The notes under the pieces were generated by a model, which saw only the letters and a program-made list of their open reading frames with translations, did not search any database and was not told the origin of the DNA. The position numbers were made by a program, and so were the translations under genes. Below are positions 17,834 to 26,985 of a stretch of DNA of 64,000 nt, piece after piece; within the stretch, counting starts at the first letter, position 1, and every line of letters starts with the position of its first letter. This DNA is from DATAXP01 sp036272935. Lineage in GTDB: Bacteria; Planctomycetota; Planctomycetia; Pirellulales; PNKZ01. The stretch is taken from positions 1-64,000 of the forward strand of contig DATAXP010000055.1 in the NCBI GenBank assembly GCA_036272935.1. The letters are read 5' to 3'.

Positions 17834-18283
17834 ATGCGGATTGCCCTCGGCAGCGATCATCGCGGTTACCCGGTCAAGGAACGGCTGCTCGAATTGCTGC
17901 GCCGGTTGAACCAGGAGGTGACCGATGTCGGCACCCACGATTGCGAGAGCGTCGACTATCCCGACATCGGTTCGATCGTGGCAAAGATGGTCAGCGCCGG
18001 CGAAGTCGATCGCGGCATCCTGATTTGCGGTACCGGCATTGGCATGTGCATCACGGCCAACAAGTTTCCGGGGGTCCGCGCCGCGCCCTGCCACGATGAT
18101 CTTACGGCCGAGATGAGCCGCCGGCACAACGACCTGAACGTACTCTGCCTGTCGGCCGACATGCTCGGCGAACGACTGATCGACCGCATGGTGGAGATTT
18201 GGCTGAAGACCGAGTTCGAAGGGGGACGCCACGCCCGGCGGGTCGAAAAGATTGCCGAGATCGAGCGGCAGCACGGAAGTTAA
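17834..18283 (+). CDS. rpiB: Ribose-5-phosphate isomerase B
   Basis: The protein is 149 aa, typical for RpiB/LacAB, which interconverts ribose 5-phosphate and ribulose 5-phosphate in the pentose phosphate pathway. Motifs are the N-terminal GSDHRG with Asp8-His9, DYPDIG, the catalytic ICGTGIGM loop with Cys65, and HDDLTAEMSRRHND. It begins 3 bp after the stop of the YrdC-phosphatase fusion, so co-expression is likely. The last 15 residues are charged and slightly longer than in many relatives. Confidence 0.95.
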   Translation: MRIALGSDHRGYPVKERLLELLRRLNQEVTDVGTHDCESVDYPDIGSIVAKMVSAGEVDRGILICGTGIGMCITANKFPGVRAAPCHDDLTAEMSRRHNDLNVLCLSADMLGERLIDRMVEIWLKTEFEGGRHARRVEKIAEIERQHGS

Positions 18284-18317
18284 GGGCGGTGTTCGACGTG
18301 CGTTGCAAGCAACGCGG

Positions 18318-18557
18318 CTAACCTTTGCGCTGCTCGTTCTCTTCGCGCTCCACTTCGTCGCGGATGATCCGGCTCAGCCACTGCCCCCACACCAGGTAGT
18401 GCAGCGCGGCCAAGGCGAACACGCCACCGCCGATCGCCAGCACCACGCCGAACAGCCCTAGCGTCAGGAACACCAGCGCTGCCGAGGCCATCATCGCCAC
18501 CAGCGCCGCCAAGACGATCGGCCACCATGATCGCGAAGGCGACGCGGCGTCAGACAT
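18318..18557 (-). CDS. Small two-helix membrane protein
   Basis: The protein is 79 aa from ATG 18557 (MSDAASPS). Two hydrophobic segments (about residues 13-33 and 37-57) are joined by a Gly-containing turn and followed by a charged tail (IIRDEVEREENEQRKG) that should be cytoplasmic. Function is not recognised. It converges with rpiB with a 34-bp gap. Confidence 0.65.
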   Translation of the reverse strand: MSDAASPSRSWWPIVLAALVAMMASAALVFLTLGLFGVVLAIGGGVFALAALHYLVWGQWLSRIIRDEVEREENEQRKG

Positions 18558-18611
18558 CTCTGGTGATACAAGACGTGGCACAACTCGACCAAGATGCTAA
18601 GGGTTATGCGG

Positions 18612-19218
18612 CTATGCTCGTCGGCGGGGACCCACAGACTTGAGCGGGTCAATGTCGATCCCAAGAACGAGCACCGGGATGTCGATGTCCGCAACGCCGC
18701 GACTTTCTAGATCCCAAACGAACTGTTCAAAATATGACACCCCTGTCGACATTTCGTCGGCAAACGCTTTGACGGGAACAATCTCCACTCCGCAGTCAAT
18801 GTGCCCGAGATTGCGGAAGATCGTCATTTTCGCGCAAACGTTGTAGACCATGAATGCGTATTTGCCGAACTGAACCTCGACGCCCAATTTCCCCTTCACG
18901 AAATCCATCTCACGAAAAGCACCACGATTTTTTGAACGGATTTTGTAATCCTGGCAAGTAATGGGTCGTCGGGTAATCGCACGGGACGCGTACCTTTTGC
19001 CAGCCCATCGACAAGAATTCGCTGTCGAATGCAGTATTCAGCGAGCGCGGGCTGAAAAGCATCCGACCCGGCATCGTTTTTTCCTTGCTCGTCTTGACCT
19101 TGTGCGATTCAGCGCTGATGGCGGCAATCGCCTTATTCACTTCCGGGAGGAGGTGGGCGTACCGCTTGGAGACGAACTCCTTTCCCCGGTTGAACGAGTA
19201 AAGCCCAGCGATTCTCAT
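18612..19218 (-). pseudogene. BglII/BstYI-type restriction endonuclease, frameshifted
   Basis: The nuclease is read in two overlapping frames. The first, from ATG 19218 (MRIAGLYSF, then SKEKT and LFSPRSLNTAF), matches the N-terminal part of BstYI-like enzymes as recalled. The second, ending at 18612, carries MDFVKGKLGVEVQFGKYAF with the Asp and E-x-Q expected at the active site, then a VEIVPVK-like core and IDIPVLVLGID. The frames join if one base is removed from the A6 tract at 18928-18933 (minus strand), giving FKNRGAFREMDF. The N-terminal product alone ends about residue 100 without the active site. The start ATG overlaps the methyltransferase stop (ATGA). It could be a true mutation, a slippage site or a sequencing error. 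Confidence 0.85.
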
Positions 19219-20177
19219 TGCTGGTTGCCGCCGTCGCGCCATTGAATTGGAACCTGCGCAACTTTCTCATTTCCGCTAGGACGGTGCACCGGCTTTCCAA
19301 GTGGGCGAATCTTCAACGTGCCACCAAGGAAACTGGTGATGCGCTGCTTGGCGATATCACAATATGCTGCATCTTTTTCGACCCCCACGACTTTACGACT
19401 ATGTTTGATCGCCGCGATGGCCGTTGTGCCTACGCCGGCAAATGGGTCAAGTACCCAATCCCCTTCATTCGTTAGTGCCAGCACACAGCGCTCCACAAGT
19501 TCGACGGGGAACTGACAGGGATGCTCGGTTTTCTCGCAATGGTTGGCTTTGACGTTTGGAATCTCCCAAATGCCTCTATCCCACTCTGACGCCACAAAGT
19601 TCCAGAAATCCGACGGATTCTTGCCGAGTGGGTTCCCGCTGGGCTCGCCACGTTTAATCCCCTTGAAGTGGAGCTTTCCTGGGTATTTCGACGGCACGCG
19701 AACAGGGTCCAAGTTGAACGTGTACTGATCGCCTTTCGTAAACCAAAGCAGGGTTTCGTAGCGGCCGGAAAACCTGCGAGAGGCGTGAAGTCCGTGATCG
19801 AAGTGCCAAACAATTCGATTGCGAAGTTGAAGGCCACACTTTTTGAAGATTGGGTAAAAAAGCGCGTCGAGGGGGAAAACCTCGCCAGCCTCAACGAAAT
19901 TTCCTACTTGCCAACACAGGTTTCCGCCATCCTTAAGCAGCCGAACGAGAGAGGAAATGACTTCGGCCTGCCAAGCGAGATAGTCATCGAGCGCCGTTTG
20001 CTTCTCGTACGCCTTTCCAATGTTGTACGGAGGAGAGGTGACGATTAGCGAAAACGTCGCGCCCGGCAGCTTCATGCAGGCCGTCGCGATGTCGTCGTTG
20101 ACGATCGCAATGCTACGCGCAAGGTCGAATTCAGGCGCGATGCATGGAATCTCGTTGGCGAAAAGAGCCTTGTTCAT
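19215..20177 (-). CDS. DNA methyltransferase of a type II restriction-modification system (SPPY class)
   Basis: The protein is 320 aa. The catalytic motif IV is TSPPYN (residues 47-52), usual for N4-cytosine or beta-class amino-methyltransferases, and the AdoMet motif is VLDPFAGVGTTAIAA near residue 250, so the order is the beta-class order. GRYETLLWF, SGNPLGKNPSDFW and GIWEIPNVKANH are typical of BglII/BamHI-like N4-C enzymes. With the adjacent nuclease type, a target containing GATC such as RGATCY or AGATCT is inferred. The frame is intact. A ribosome-binding site (AGAGGGA) precedes ATG 20177, and the gene starts 13 bp after mqnD. It is more AT-rich than mqnD, consistent with transfer. Confidence 0.92.
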   Translation of the reverse strand: MNKALFANEIPCIAPEFDLARSIAIVNDDIATACMKLPGATFSLIVTSPPYNIGKAYEKQTALDDYLAWQAEVISSLVRLLKDGGNLCWQVGNFVEAGEVFPLDALFYPIFKKCGLQLRNRIVWHFDHGLHASRRFSGRYETLLWFTKGDQYTFNLDPVRVPSKYPGKLHFKGIKRGEPSGNPLGKNPSDFWNFVASEWDRGIWEIPNVKANHCEKTEHPCQFPVELVERCVLALTNEGDWVLDPFAGVGTTAIAAIKHSRKVVGVEKDAAYCDIAKQRITSFLGGTLKIRPLGKPVHRPSGNEKVAQVPIQWRDGGNQQ

Positions 20178-20190
20178 CGTTTCCCTCTGC

Positions 20191-21066
<876 letters not shown>

Positions 21067-21165
21067 AGATCAAACCGCAGCGCGCAGCGTCGCGCAACCG
21101 CGAGTTAGTGTGGAGAATTGCCCCGCGCTGGTCAAGCGAGCGGCGGATGAATCTGCCGGCAAAAA

Positions 21166-21438
21166 CTATGGTCCCGGGCGATCCTTTTTCTCGAGCGCGC
21201 TGCGTCCCGGGCGCACGGGGATCGGCTTGCCGACGTTGCGCGCGTCCTGCGGGTCGAGCTGGCTGGCCTTCAGGTTTTCGCGCTGAATGGCCTCGTACAC
21301 CTCGCGGCGGTGGACCGGGATCTCGGTCGGGGCATTGATGCCCAACCGCACCTTGTCGCCGCGGATGTCGACAATCGTGATGACGATGTTGTCACCGATG
21401 ATGATGCTCTCGTCGCGTTGTCTCGACAGCACAAGCAT
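21166..21438 (-). CDS. csrA: Carbon storage regulator CsrA
   Basis: The protein is 90 aa. CsrA dimers bind GGA motifs in mRNA leaders and block translation. The conserved N terminus LVLSRQRDESIIIGD with Leu4, the core VRLGINAPTEIPVHR with Arg44, and EVYEAIQREN are all present. Beyond residue 60 there is a basic, Pro-rich extension of about 30 residues. fliW lies upstream on the same strand 153 bp away, giving the common fliW-csrA order in which FliW sequesters CsrA. Confidence 0.96.
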   Translation of the reverse strand: MLVLSRQRDESIIIGDNIVITIVDIRGDKVRLGINAPTEIPVHRREVYEAIQRENLKASQLDPQDARNVGKPIPVRPGRSALEKKDRPGP

Positions 21439-21591
21439 CGACGCACTCCTTTATCGGAACCAAGGCAACGAATCGCTTGACATACGCCGCGCCCTTGTGG
21501 GGCGGCAGGGCGGTGCTCGGCGATCGGTCGCAATCGGCTTGTCTCGAAGGGTTGGGGGCTCGGGGTGTGTTTCTATTCGGCAGTGTTCGCT

Positions 21592-22032
21592 TCAGGCCGA
21601 CTTGCGCAGCGGGGTCACGGCGCCGGCCAGTTCGTATTGCAGCGGCAGCTCACCTTGGGCGATCACCTGGCAGGCGGTGCGGGCCGCTACGTTCACGACG
21701 ATCGGCGCTTTCAGGTTCAGCGTCGCCCCGCGGTGGTTCTTACCGACGATCACCAGGATTTGGGCATCGCGGGCGTCGGCCAAGGCAACGACCTTGAGGT
21801 CGCTGCGCACCACGCGGAACTGGTAATCGGGCACAAACCGTCGCGGGCTGACCACTGCCAGTGCCACATCCGGGCGGGTCGTGCTCTGCAACCATCCCAG
21901 GGCCGCGTTATGGGCGTCGCCCAGCAGCACCCAGGTGTGGCAGTCTTCGAGGCCGAGCAACCCTTTCGGAAATTGGATCGTTTCGTCCGCGTCCATTTCC
22001 AACGATCCGAATCGGGTAGTGCGGATAAGCAT
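21592..22032 (-). CDS. fliW: CsrA antagonist / flagellar assembly factor FliW
   Basis: The protein is 146 aa from ATG 22032 (MLIRTTRFGSLEM); the frame runs further upstream to 22239, but that part is Arg/Cys-rich and non-homologous. FliW binds CsrA allosterically and is freed when it binds flagellin. Motifs include ETIQFPKGLLGLEDCHTW, a PLQ-like strand (LGWLQST), NLKAPIVVNVAARTACQVI and the final LPLQYEL. No flagellin or flagellar gene is in the window, so the FliW-CsrA switch here may serve a distant flagellar locus. Confidence 0.92.
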   Translation of the reverse strand: MLIRTTRFGSLEMDADETIQFPKGLLGLEDCHTWVLLGDAHNAALGWLQSTTRPDVALAVVSPRRFVPDYQFRVVRSDLKVVALADARDAQILVIVGKNHRGATLNLKAPIVVNVAARTACQVIAQGELPLQYELAGAVTPLRKSA

Positions 22033-22298
22033 GGCGGTGCCTTTCGTCGCTTCCTTTCGTGCGTACTTCACCAGCGCCCTCCTGGCGCCTTCCATAGCCT
22101 CCATCGGCTCGTACCGATGCAAGCAGCCAGCAAAAAGCGCGTGCCTCGCCGAAGGCGTTGTGGCGGCGGGAAGTTGCCACCGGCATACCGCGCACTGCCG
22201 GAATCCCCCCATCCGCTTGCCGGAGCACGAACGGAACAAACGTCAGGGTCGCCCACGCTGTTGGAAGGCAGCGAATAACGCTGCCGCGAAGCGATCGA
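22033..22298. other. Intergenic stretch upstream of fliW
   Basis: This 266-bp stretch lies between the hemC stop and the fliW start, both on the minus strand. It should hold the fliW promoter. No convincing gene, repeat or terminator with a T run is seen. Confidence 0.3.
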
Positions 22299-23225
22299 TC
22301 ACCGCTGCCGGCACGCCTCGATGAGCGCCGCGGCCCCTTGGGCCAGCAGCATCGCGGCGGCTTGTTCGCCGAGGCCGGCCGCGGCGTCCAGCTCGCCAGA
22401 GACCGAAGCCGCGAGGCGGGTTTTGCCGTCGAGGCTCAGCACCACCGCGTCGAGACGCAGCCGGCCATCGGCTATCCGTCCCCAAGCGCCGATCGGCGCG
22501 AGGCAGCCGCCGCCGATGGTCCGCAGCATTGTGCGCTCGGCCGTCACGGCGGCGTGGGTCGCCGGATGGTCGAGCGCCGCGATCGCTACCGCGACCCGCG
22601 CATCGTCCGAGCGTCCTTCGAGTCCCAATGCCCCTTGCCCAACGGCCGGCAGCATGACCGTGCGCGGAATGACCTGCGTCACCCGACCGTCGAGCCGCAG
22701 CCGGTGCAGACCCGCTTCGGCAAGACATAGCGCATCGAATTGCCCTTCATCGAGCTTGCGCAGTCGAGTGTCGACGTTGCCGCGAACCTCTGCCATCCGC
22801 AGGTCCGGTCGCACGTGCCACAATTGCGTGCGGCGGCGGAGACTGCCAGTGCCGACGGTCGACCCCTGCGGCAACTCGTCGAGCGAGCGGGCAACACGGC
22901 CGATCAGCACGTCGCCGACCGGGCCGCGTTCGGGGACCGCCAGCACCGCCAGTCCCGCGACCGGCTCGGTCGGCAGGTCCTTGAGACTGTGGACGGCCAG
23001 GTCGATCGTCCCGGCCAGCAGCGCTCGTTGCAGCTCCTTGGTGAACACGCCGTCGCCGCCGCCGATCGTCGCGATCGACTCCGACTGCACCCGGTCGCCA
23101 CGCGTCGAAATTGGCACCAGCTCGACCGTGTGTCCGCCACGGCGCAATTGCTCGGCGACCCACTCAGCCTGCCAGCGGGCCAAGGGACTGTTCCGCGTAC
23201 CGAGACGAATCGGCGAAGTGTTCAT
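22299..23225 (-). CDS. hemC: Porphobilinogen deaminase (hydroxymethylbilane synthase)
   Basis: The protein is 308 aa from ATG 23225. HemC polymerises four porphobilinogens into hydroxymethylbilane for haem. Motifs are LGTRNSPLARWQAEW, STRGD, GVFTKELQRALL, DLAVHSLKDLPTE, GTGSLRRRTQL, RGNVDTRL and, carrying the dipyrromethane cofactor, Cys241 in IGGGCLAP. All are intact. It starts 8 bp after the comF stop and is probably the last gene of a mutS-comF-hemC operon. Confidence 0.96.
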   Translation of the reverse strand: MNTSPIRLGTRNSPLARWQAEWVAEQLRRGGHTVELVPISTRGDRVQSESIATIGGGDGVFTKELQRALLAGTIDLAVHSLKDLPTEPVAGLAVLAVPERGPVGDVLIGRVARSLDELPQGSTVGTGSLRRRTQLWHVRPDLRMAEVRGNVDTRLRKLDEGQFDALCLAEAGLHRLRLDGRVTQVIPRTVMLPAVGQGALGLEGRSDDARVAVAIAALDHPATHAAVTAERTMLRTIGGGCLAPIGAWGRIADGRLRLDAVVLSLDGKTRLAASVSGELDAAAGLGEQAAAMLLAQGAAALIEACRQR

Positions 23226-23232
23226 CGCTGTA

Positions 23233-24000
23233 TCATAGCTCGCCTTGGGCACGGGCGACCACGAGCACGTTGACCTCGGCGGCTCCGGAGTGTTTCAGCA
23301 GTCGGGCGATTTCGCTGCATGTCGAGCCTGTGGTGAGAATGTCGTCAACCAGCAGCGCTGAGGCGCCGCGCCAATTGAGCCGCGGCGACGTGCGAAACGC
23401 GCCACGCACATTCCGCCGCCGCTGACCCGGGGACAACAGATGCTGCGGCTCGGTCGAGCGGCGGCGTGTTACCAGTCGCGGATGCCACGGCTTGCCGAGA
23501 TGCCGTGCCACCACTTCGGCCAGCAGATCGGCGCTGTTCGTCGTCCGCCTCAGCCTTCGCCACCAGTGCATCGGGACTGGGACGACCACGTCGATGGCCA
23601 GCGCGCGGAGTTCCGTTTCGAGGCACTCGACCAGCAGCTCGGCCATCGCAATGGTGAGCGATTCGCCGCGCCAATGCTTCATCCGCAGCACCGCCTCGCG
23701 CAGCGCGGCATCGTAGCTGCCGATCGTCAGCACGCGATCGAACCTCAAGGGATACGCGGTACACAAGGGGCAGCCAACTTCGCGTGAGGTCGGCAACCCC
23801 GTGCGCGCCGCACAGCGGCCGCAGCGTGCCACGGCCGGCGGCACCAGCTCGCGGCGGCACTCGTGGCACAGCAGCGGTCGTCGCACCGGCGCGAGCAACG
23901 CCGTCCCACAACGCGCACAGGCGGGCGGAAAGAACAAGTCGGACAAGGCGCCCACGGCGGGGCGAAGCCAGGTCGACCCACGACGATACGGCCAGCTCAT
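23233..24000 (-). CDS. comF: ComF family phosphoribosyltransferase-like protein
   Basis: The protein is 255 aa. ComF proteins pair an N-terminal zinc ribbon with a phosphoribosyltransferase fold and act in natural competence after DNA uptake. The ribbon is visible as CARCG, CHEC, CGRC and CPLC between residues 28 and 82. The C-terminal half has RRTTNSADLLAEVVARHL, the QHLLSPGQRRRNVRGAF pattern and the PRPP loop LLVDDILTTGST. Its ATG overlaps the mutS stop as ATGA, so it is translationally coupled to mutS. Confidence 0.92.
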   Translation of the reverse strand: MSWPYRRGSTWLRPAVGALSDLFFPPACARCGTALLAPVRRPLLCHECRRELVPPAVARCGRCAARTGLPTSREVGCPLCTAYPLRFDRVLTIGSYDAALREAVLRMKHWRGESLTIAMAELLVECLETELRALAIDVVVPVPMHWWRRLRRTTNSADLLAEVVARHLGKPWHPRLVTRRRSTEPQHLLSPGQRRRNVRGAFRTSPRLNWRGASALLVDDILTTGSTCSEIARLLKHSGAAEVNVLVVARAQGEL

Positions 24001-26687
24001 CGAGCCGCCAACTCACGCGCCGCGCGCCCCGCGGCGTCACCTGCCTTATGCGATTCCCGCCGGCTCGATTCGCCGCCGTCGAGTTCCCGCTGCCATTGCC
24101 CCAGCAACGCCAATGCTTCCAGCGGCGTCAGCCGATCGAGATCGAGTTCACGAATCTGCGATAACAATGGATGTTCCGGCTCGGCGAACAGCGAAAGCTG
24201 CAAGTCGCCGGAACGACCACCATTACCCGGCGCCCACTTGGGTCGGCCGCGCGCGTCGAGATGGTCCTGCTCCAACTGCGAGAGAATCTGCTTGGCGCGC
24301 TCGAGTACGGTGCGCGGCACACCGGCCAGCCGGGCCACGTGAATGCCGTAACTCTTGTCGGCGGCCCCGGCAACAATCTGGTGCAGGAACACCAGGTCGT
24401 CCTGCCATTCCCGCACGGCTACGTTCAAGTTGCGAATGCGAGGCAGCGTCGTTTCGAGCTGCGTCAGTTCGTGGTAGTGCGTCGCGAACAGCGTGCGGCA
24501 GCCGATGCGCTGGTGCAGATGCTCGACCACGCTCCATGCCAGCGACACGCCGTCGTACGTGCTCGTGCCGCGGCCGATCTCGTCGAGGATCACGAGACTG
24601 CGTTCGGTGGCGGTGTTGAGGATGCGGGCCGTCTCGGTCATCTCGACCATGAACGTGCTTTGGCCACGCGAGAGTTCATCGCTGGCACCCACGCGTGCGA
24701 AGATGCGGTCGGCGATACCGATCGTCGCCTCGCGGGCCGGCACGAACGAACCCAACTGTGCCATGAGCGTTATCAGTGCCGCCTGGCGGATATAGGTGCT
24801 CTTGCCGGCCATGTTCGGCCCGGTGATCAACAGCACCAGTCCCGCGTCCGGGCCCGCCGTCACGTCGTTGGGAACGAACGAGCCATCGGCCACGAGCGCG
24901 TCGAGCACCGGATGCCGTCCTTCGATAATGCGCAGCACCGGCTCCGTGACCATCGTCGGTCGGCAGTAGCCACGCTGCCGCGCCAGCTCGCTGAAGCCGG
25001 CGAGCACGTCGACCTTGGCCAGGGCATCGGCCGTTGTGCGAAGGCATTTCGATTGCTGCCCCACCAGATCGCGCAGTTCGACGAACAACTGCTGCTCGAG
25101 CGATTTCGAGCGTTCGTCGGCCGTGAGCACGCGCTGTTCGTACTCTTTGAGCTCCGGCGTGATGTAGCGCTCGGCGTTTTTGACGGTCTGCTTGCGGATG
25201 TAGTGCTGCGGCACCTTGTCGCGGTGCGTGTTCGTGATTTCCAGGTAGTAGCCGAACACCGAATTGAAGCCGACTTTGAGACTAACGATGCCACTGCGGG
25301 CCGCTTCGTCGGCCTGGTACTTGGCAATCCACTGCTTGCCACCGCTGGTCAGCTCGCGTAGGGCATCCAACTCGGCACTGTATCCTGGGCGAATGAACCC
25401 GCCGTCGTTGCTCACCAACGGGCAATCGTCCTCGAGCGCAGTTTCGAGCTTCGCGCGCAGCTCGGGGCAGAGATCGATGGATGATTCGATCCGATTCAGT
25501 AGCGCGCTGCTGCGCGCGGTGAGCTTCGCCTTCAGCACCGGCAAAACCCGCAGCGTGCGCGCCACGCCGGACAGATCGCGCGGCGTGGCGCGGCCGGTGG
25601 TCACGCGGGCCAACAGGCGTTCAATGTCGTGAATCTGCCGCAGTTGCTCGCGCAGCTCACCGGCGAGCACCGGCTGCGCGACGAGCTCGGCCACGGCATC
25701 GAGCCGAGCGTCGATCGCGGCGATGTCGGTCAGCGGATTGGCGATCGTCTCGCCCAGCAGTCGCGAGCCGGCGGCGGTCGCGGTCCGATCGAGCACCGCC
25801 AGCAGCGAGCCCTCGCGGCGGCCGTCGCGCAGCGTGCGCGAGATTTCCAAGCTGCGGCGCGTCGCTTCGTCGATTTCGAGCGTCGAGCCGACGCGATACT
25901 TTGTTAGCCGGTCGAGATGCCCCAGCGACGTGCGCTGTGTCTCGGCCAGATAGTCGAGCACTGCGCCCGCGGCGCGCACTGCGGCGGTATCGTCGTCAGC
26001 GAAACCGAAGCCTTCGAGAGTCGTCGTGCCGAAGTGCTTGTGCAGTGCGTCGCGAGCCTGGCGATGAGCGAAGGCCCAGGCGGGGCGGCAAGTGACAGTC
26101 ATCCGGCCATCGAGCGTCGGCGCAGCGGTCGTGGCCGCATCGCTGACCAGGCACTCGACCGGTGCGATCCGTGCCAGTTCATCGGCGAGGCGCTCGGCTG
26201 CGAACTGCGAGGCGAAGAATCGTCCTGTCGAAAGTTCGACCCAAGCCAGGCCGACCGCGGCCCGTTCGCCGCGTTTGTCGCCACCGTCGCACACCAGGGC
26301 CGCAAGATAATTGCTCGCCCGGGGATCGAGCAGCGCGTCGTCGGTGAGCGTGCCGCGCGAAACGATGCGCGTCACCTCGCGGCGGACGATTCCCTTGGCT
26401 TGCCGCGGGTCTTCGACCTGGTCGCAGATCGCGCCGCGCAGGCCGGCGGCGATCAGCTTGGCAAGATAGTTTTCGAGCTGATGGTGCGGGAAGCCGGCCA
26501 TGGGCACCGCGTTCTCGCCCTTGTCGCGACTGGTGAGCGTGAGGCCGAGCACCGTGGCCGCGGTCTTCGCATCGTCGAAGAACAGCTCGTAAAAGTCCCC
26601 CATCCGAAACAGCAGCAGCGAATCGGGGCACGCCGCTTTGGCATCGAGATACTGCTGCATCATCGGGCTGTTGGACATGCCGCCCAT
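23997..26687 (-). CDS. mutS: DNA mismatch repair protein MutS
   Basis: The protein is 896 aa, full length. It recognises mismatches and recruits MutL. The mismatch-contacting F-x-E motif is in GDFYELFF (residues about 30-37). The ATPase has Walker A GPNMAGKST, the GASDELSRGQSTFMVEM signature, Walker B LVILDEIGRGTST and ATHYHELT. The N terminus, connector, core and clamp domains are all of the usual length. A Ser/Arg/Ala-rich tail of about 25 residues follows the helix-turn-helix end. First gene of the mutS-comF-hemC operon. Confidence 0.97.
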   Translation of the reverse strand: MGGMSNSPMMQQYLDAKAACPDSLLLFRMGDFYELFFDDAKTAATVLGLTLTSRDKGENAVPMAGFPHHQLENYLAKLIAAGLRGAICDQVEDPRQAKGIVRREVTRIVSRGTLTDDALLDPRASNYLAALVCDGGDKRGERAAVGLAWVELSTGRFFASQFAAERLADELARIAPVECLVSDAATTAAPTLDGRMTVTCRPAWAFAHRQARDALHKHFGTTTLEGFGFADDDTAAVRAAGAVLDYLAETQRTSLGHLDRLTKYRVGSTLEIDEATRRSLEISRTLRDGRREGSLLAVLDRTATAAGSRLLGETIANPLTDIAAIDARLDAVAELVAQPVLAGELREQLRQIHDIERLLARVTTGRATPRDLSGVARTLRVLPVLKAKLTARSSALLNRIESSIDLCPELRAKLETALEDDCPLVSNDGGFIRPGYSAELDALRELTSGGKQWIAKYQADEAARSGIVSLKVGFNSVFGYYLEITNTHRDKVPQHYIRKQTVKNAERYITPELKEYEQRVLTADERSKSLEQQLFVELRDLVGQQSKCLRTTADALAKVDVLAGFSELARQRGYCRPTMVTEPVLRIIEGRHPVLDALVADGSFVPNDVTAGPDAGLVLLITGPNMAGKSTYIRQAALITLMAQLGSFVPAREATIGIADRIFARVGASDELSRGQSTFMVEMTETARILNTATERSLVILDEIGRGTSTYDGVSLAWSVVEHLHQRIGCRTLFATHYHELTQLETTLPRIRNLNVAVREWQDDLVFLHQIVAGAADKSYGIHVARLAGVPRTVLERAKQILSQLEQDHLDARGRPKWAPGNGGRSGDLQLSLFAEPEHPLLSQIRELDLDRLTPLEALALLGQWQRELDGGESSRRESHKAGDAAGRAARELAAR

Positions 26688-26985
26688 GCTAGCAAATCGG
26701 CGCCGCTGCGGAACAGCCTAGGCCGTTTCACAGGGCATGCTAGCCGGCTGACGTGCTTATCTCACGCCAGGCTGTGGCGGAATCGTCGGCACGATCGTCA
26801 CGACTGGACGGCCCCAATCCATCCAACCAGTGCTTCACGACGATTCGTCAGCGGAGCTAGTTGAGTCACGGTGCGCATTCTCCGATTTTCCCCTACAGGC
26901 GGATCGTGCGGCCGGTTTGCGCCAACCGGAACGATCGTCACCGTATACATCTGGGACGGGACCAACCGTGTGTCGTTGCGCGAGC
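26688..26985. other. Intergenic region between mutS and the porin gene
   Basis: These 298 bp separate divergent mutS and porin genes and should hold both promoters. A longer porin frame extends through part of it but shows no secretion signal and is not favoured. No repeat or clear hairpin is seen. Confidence 0.3.

Noticed and set aside
24171..25361. Plus-strand frame antisense to mutS
   Set aside because: mutS is intact and unambiguous, and the antisense frame is a compositional shadow.
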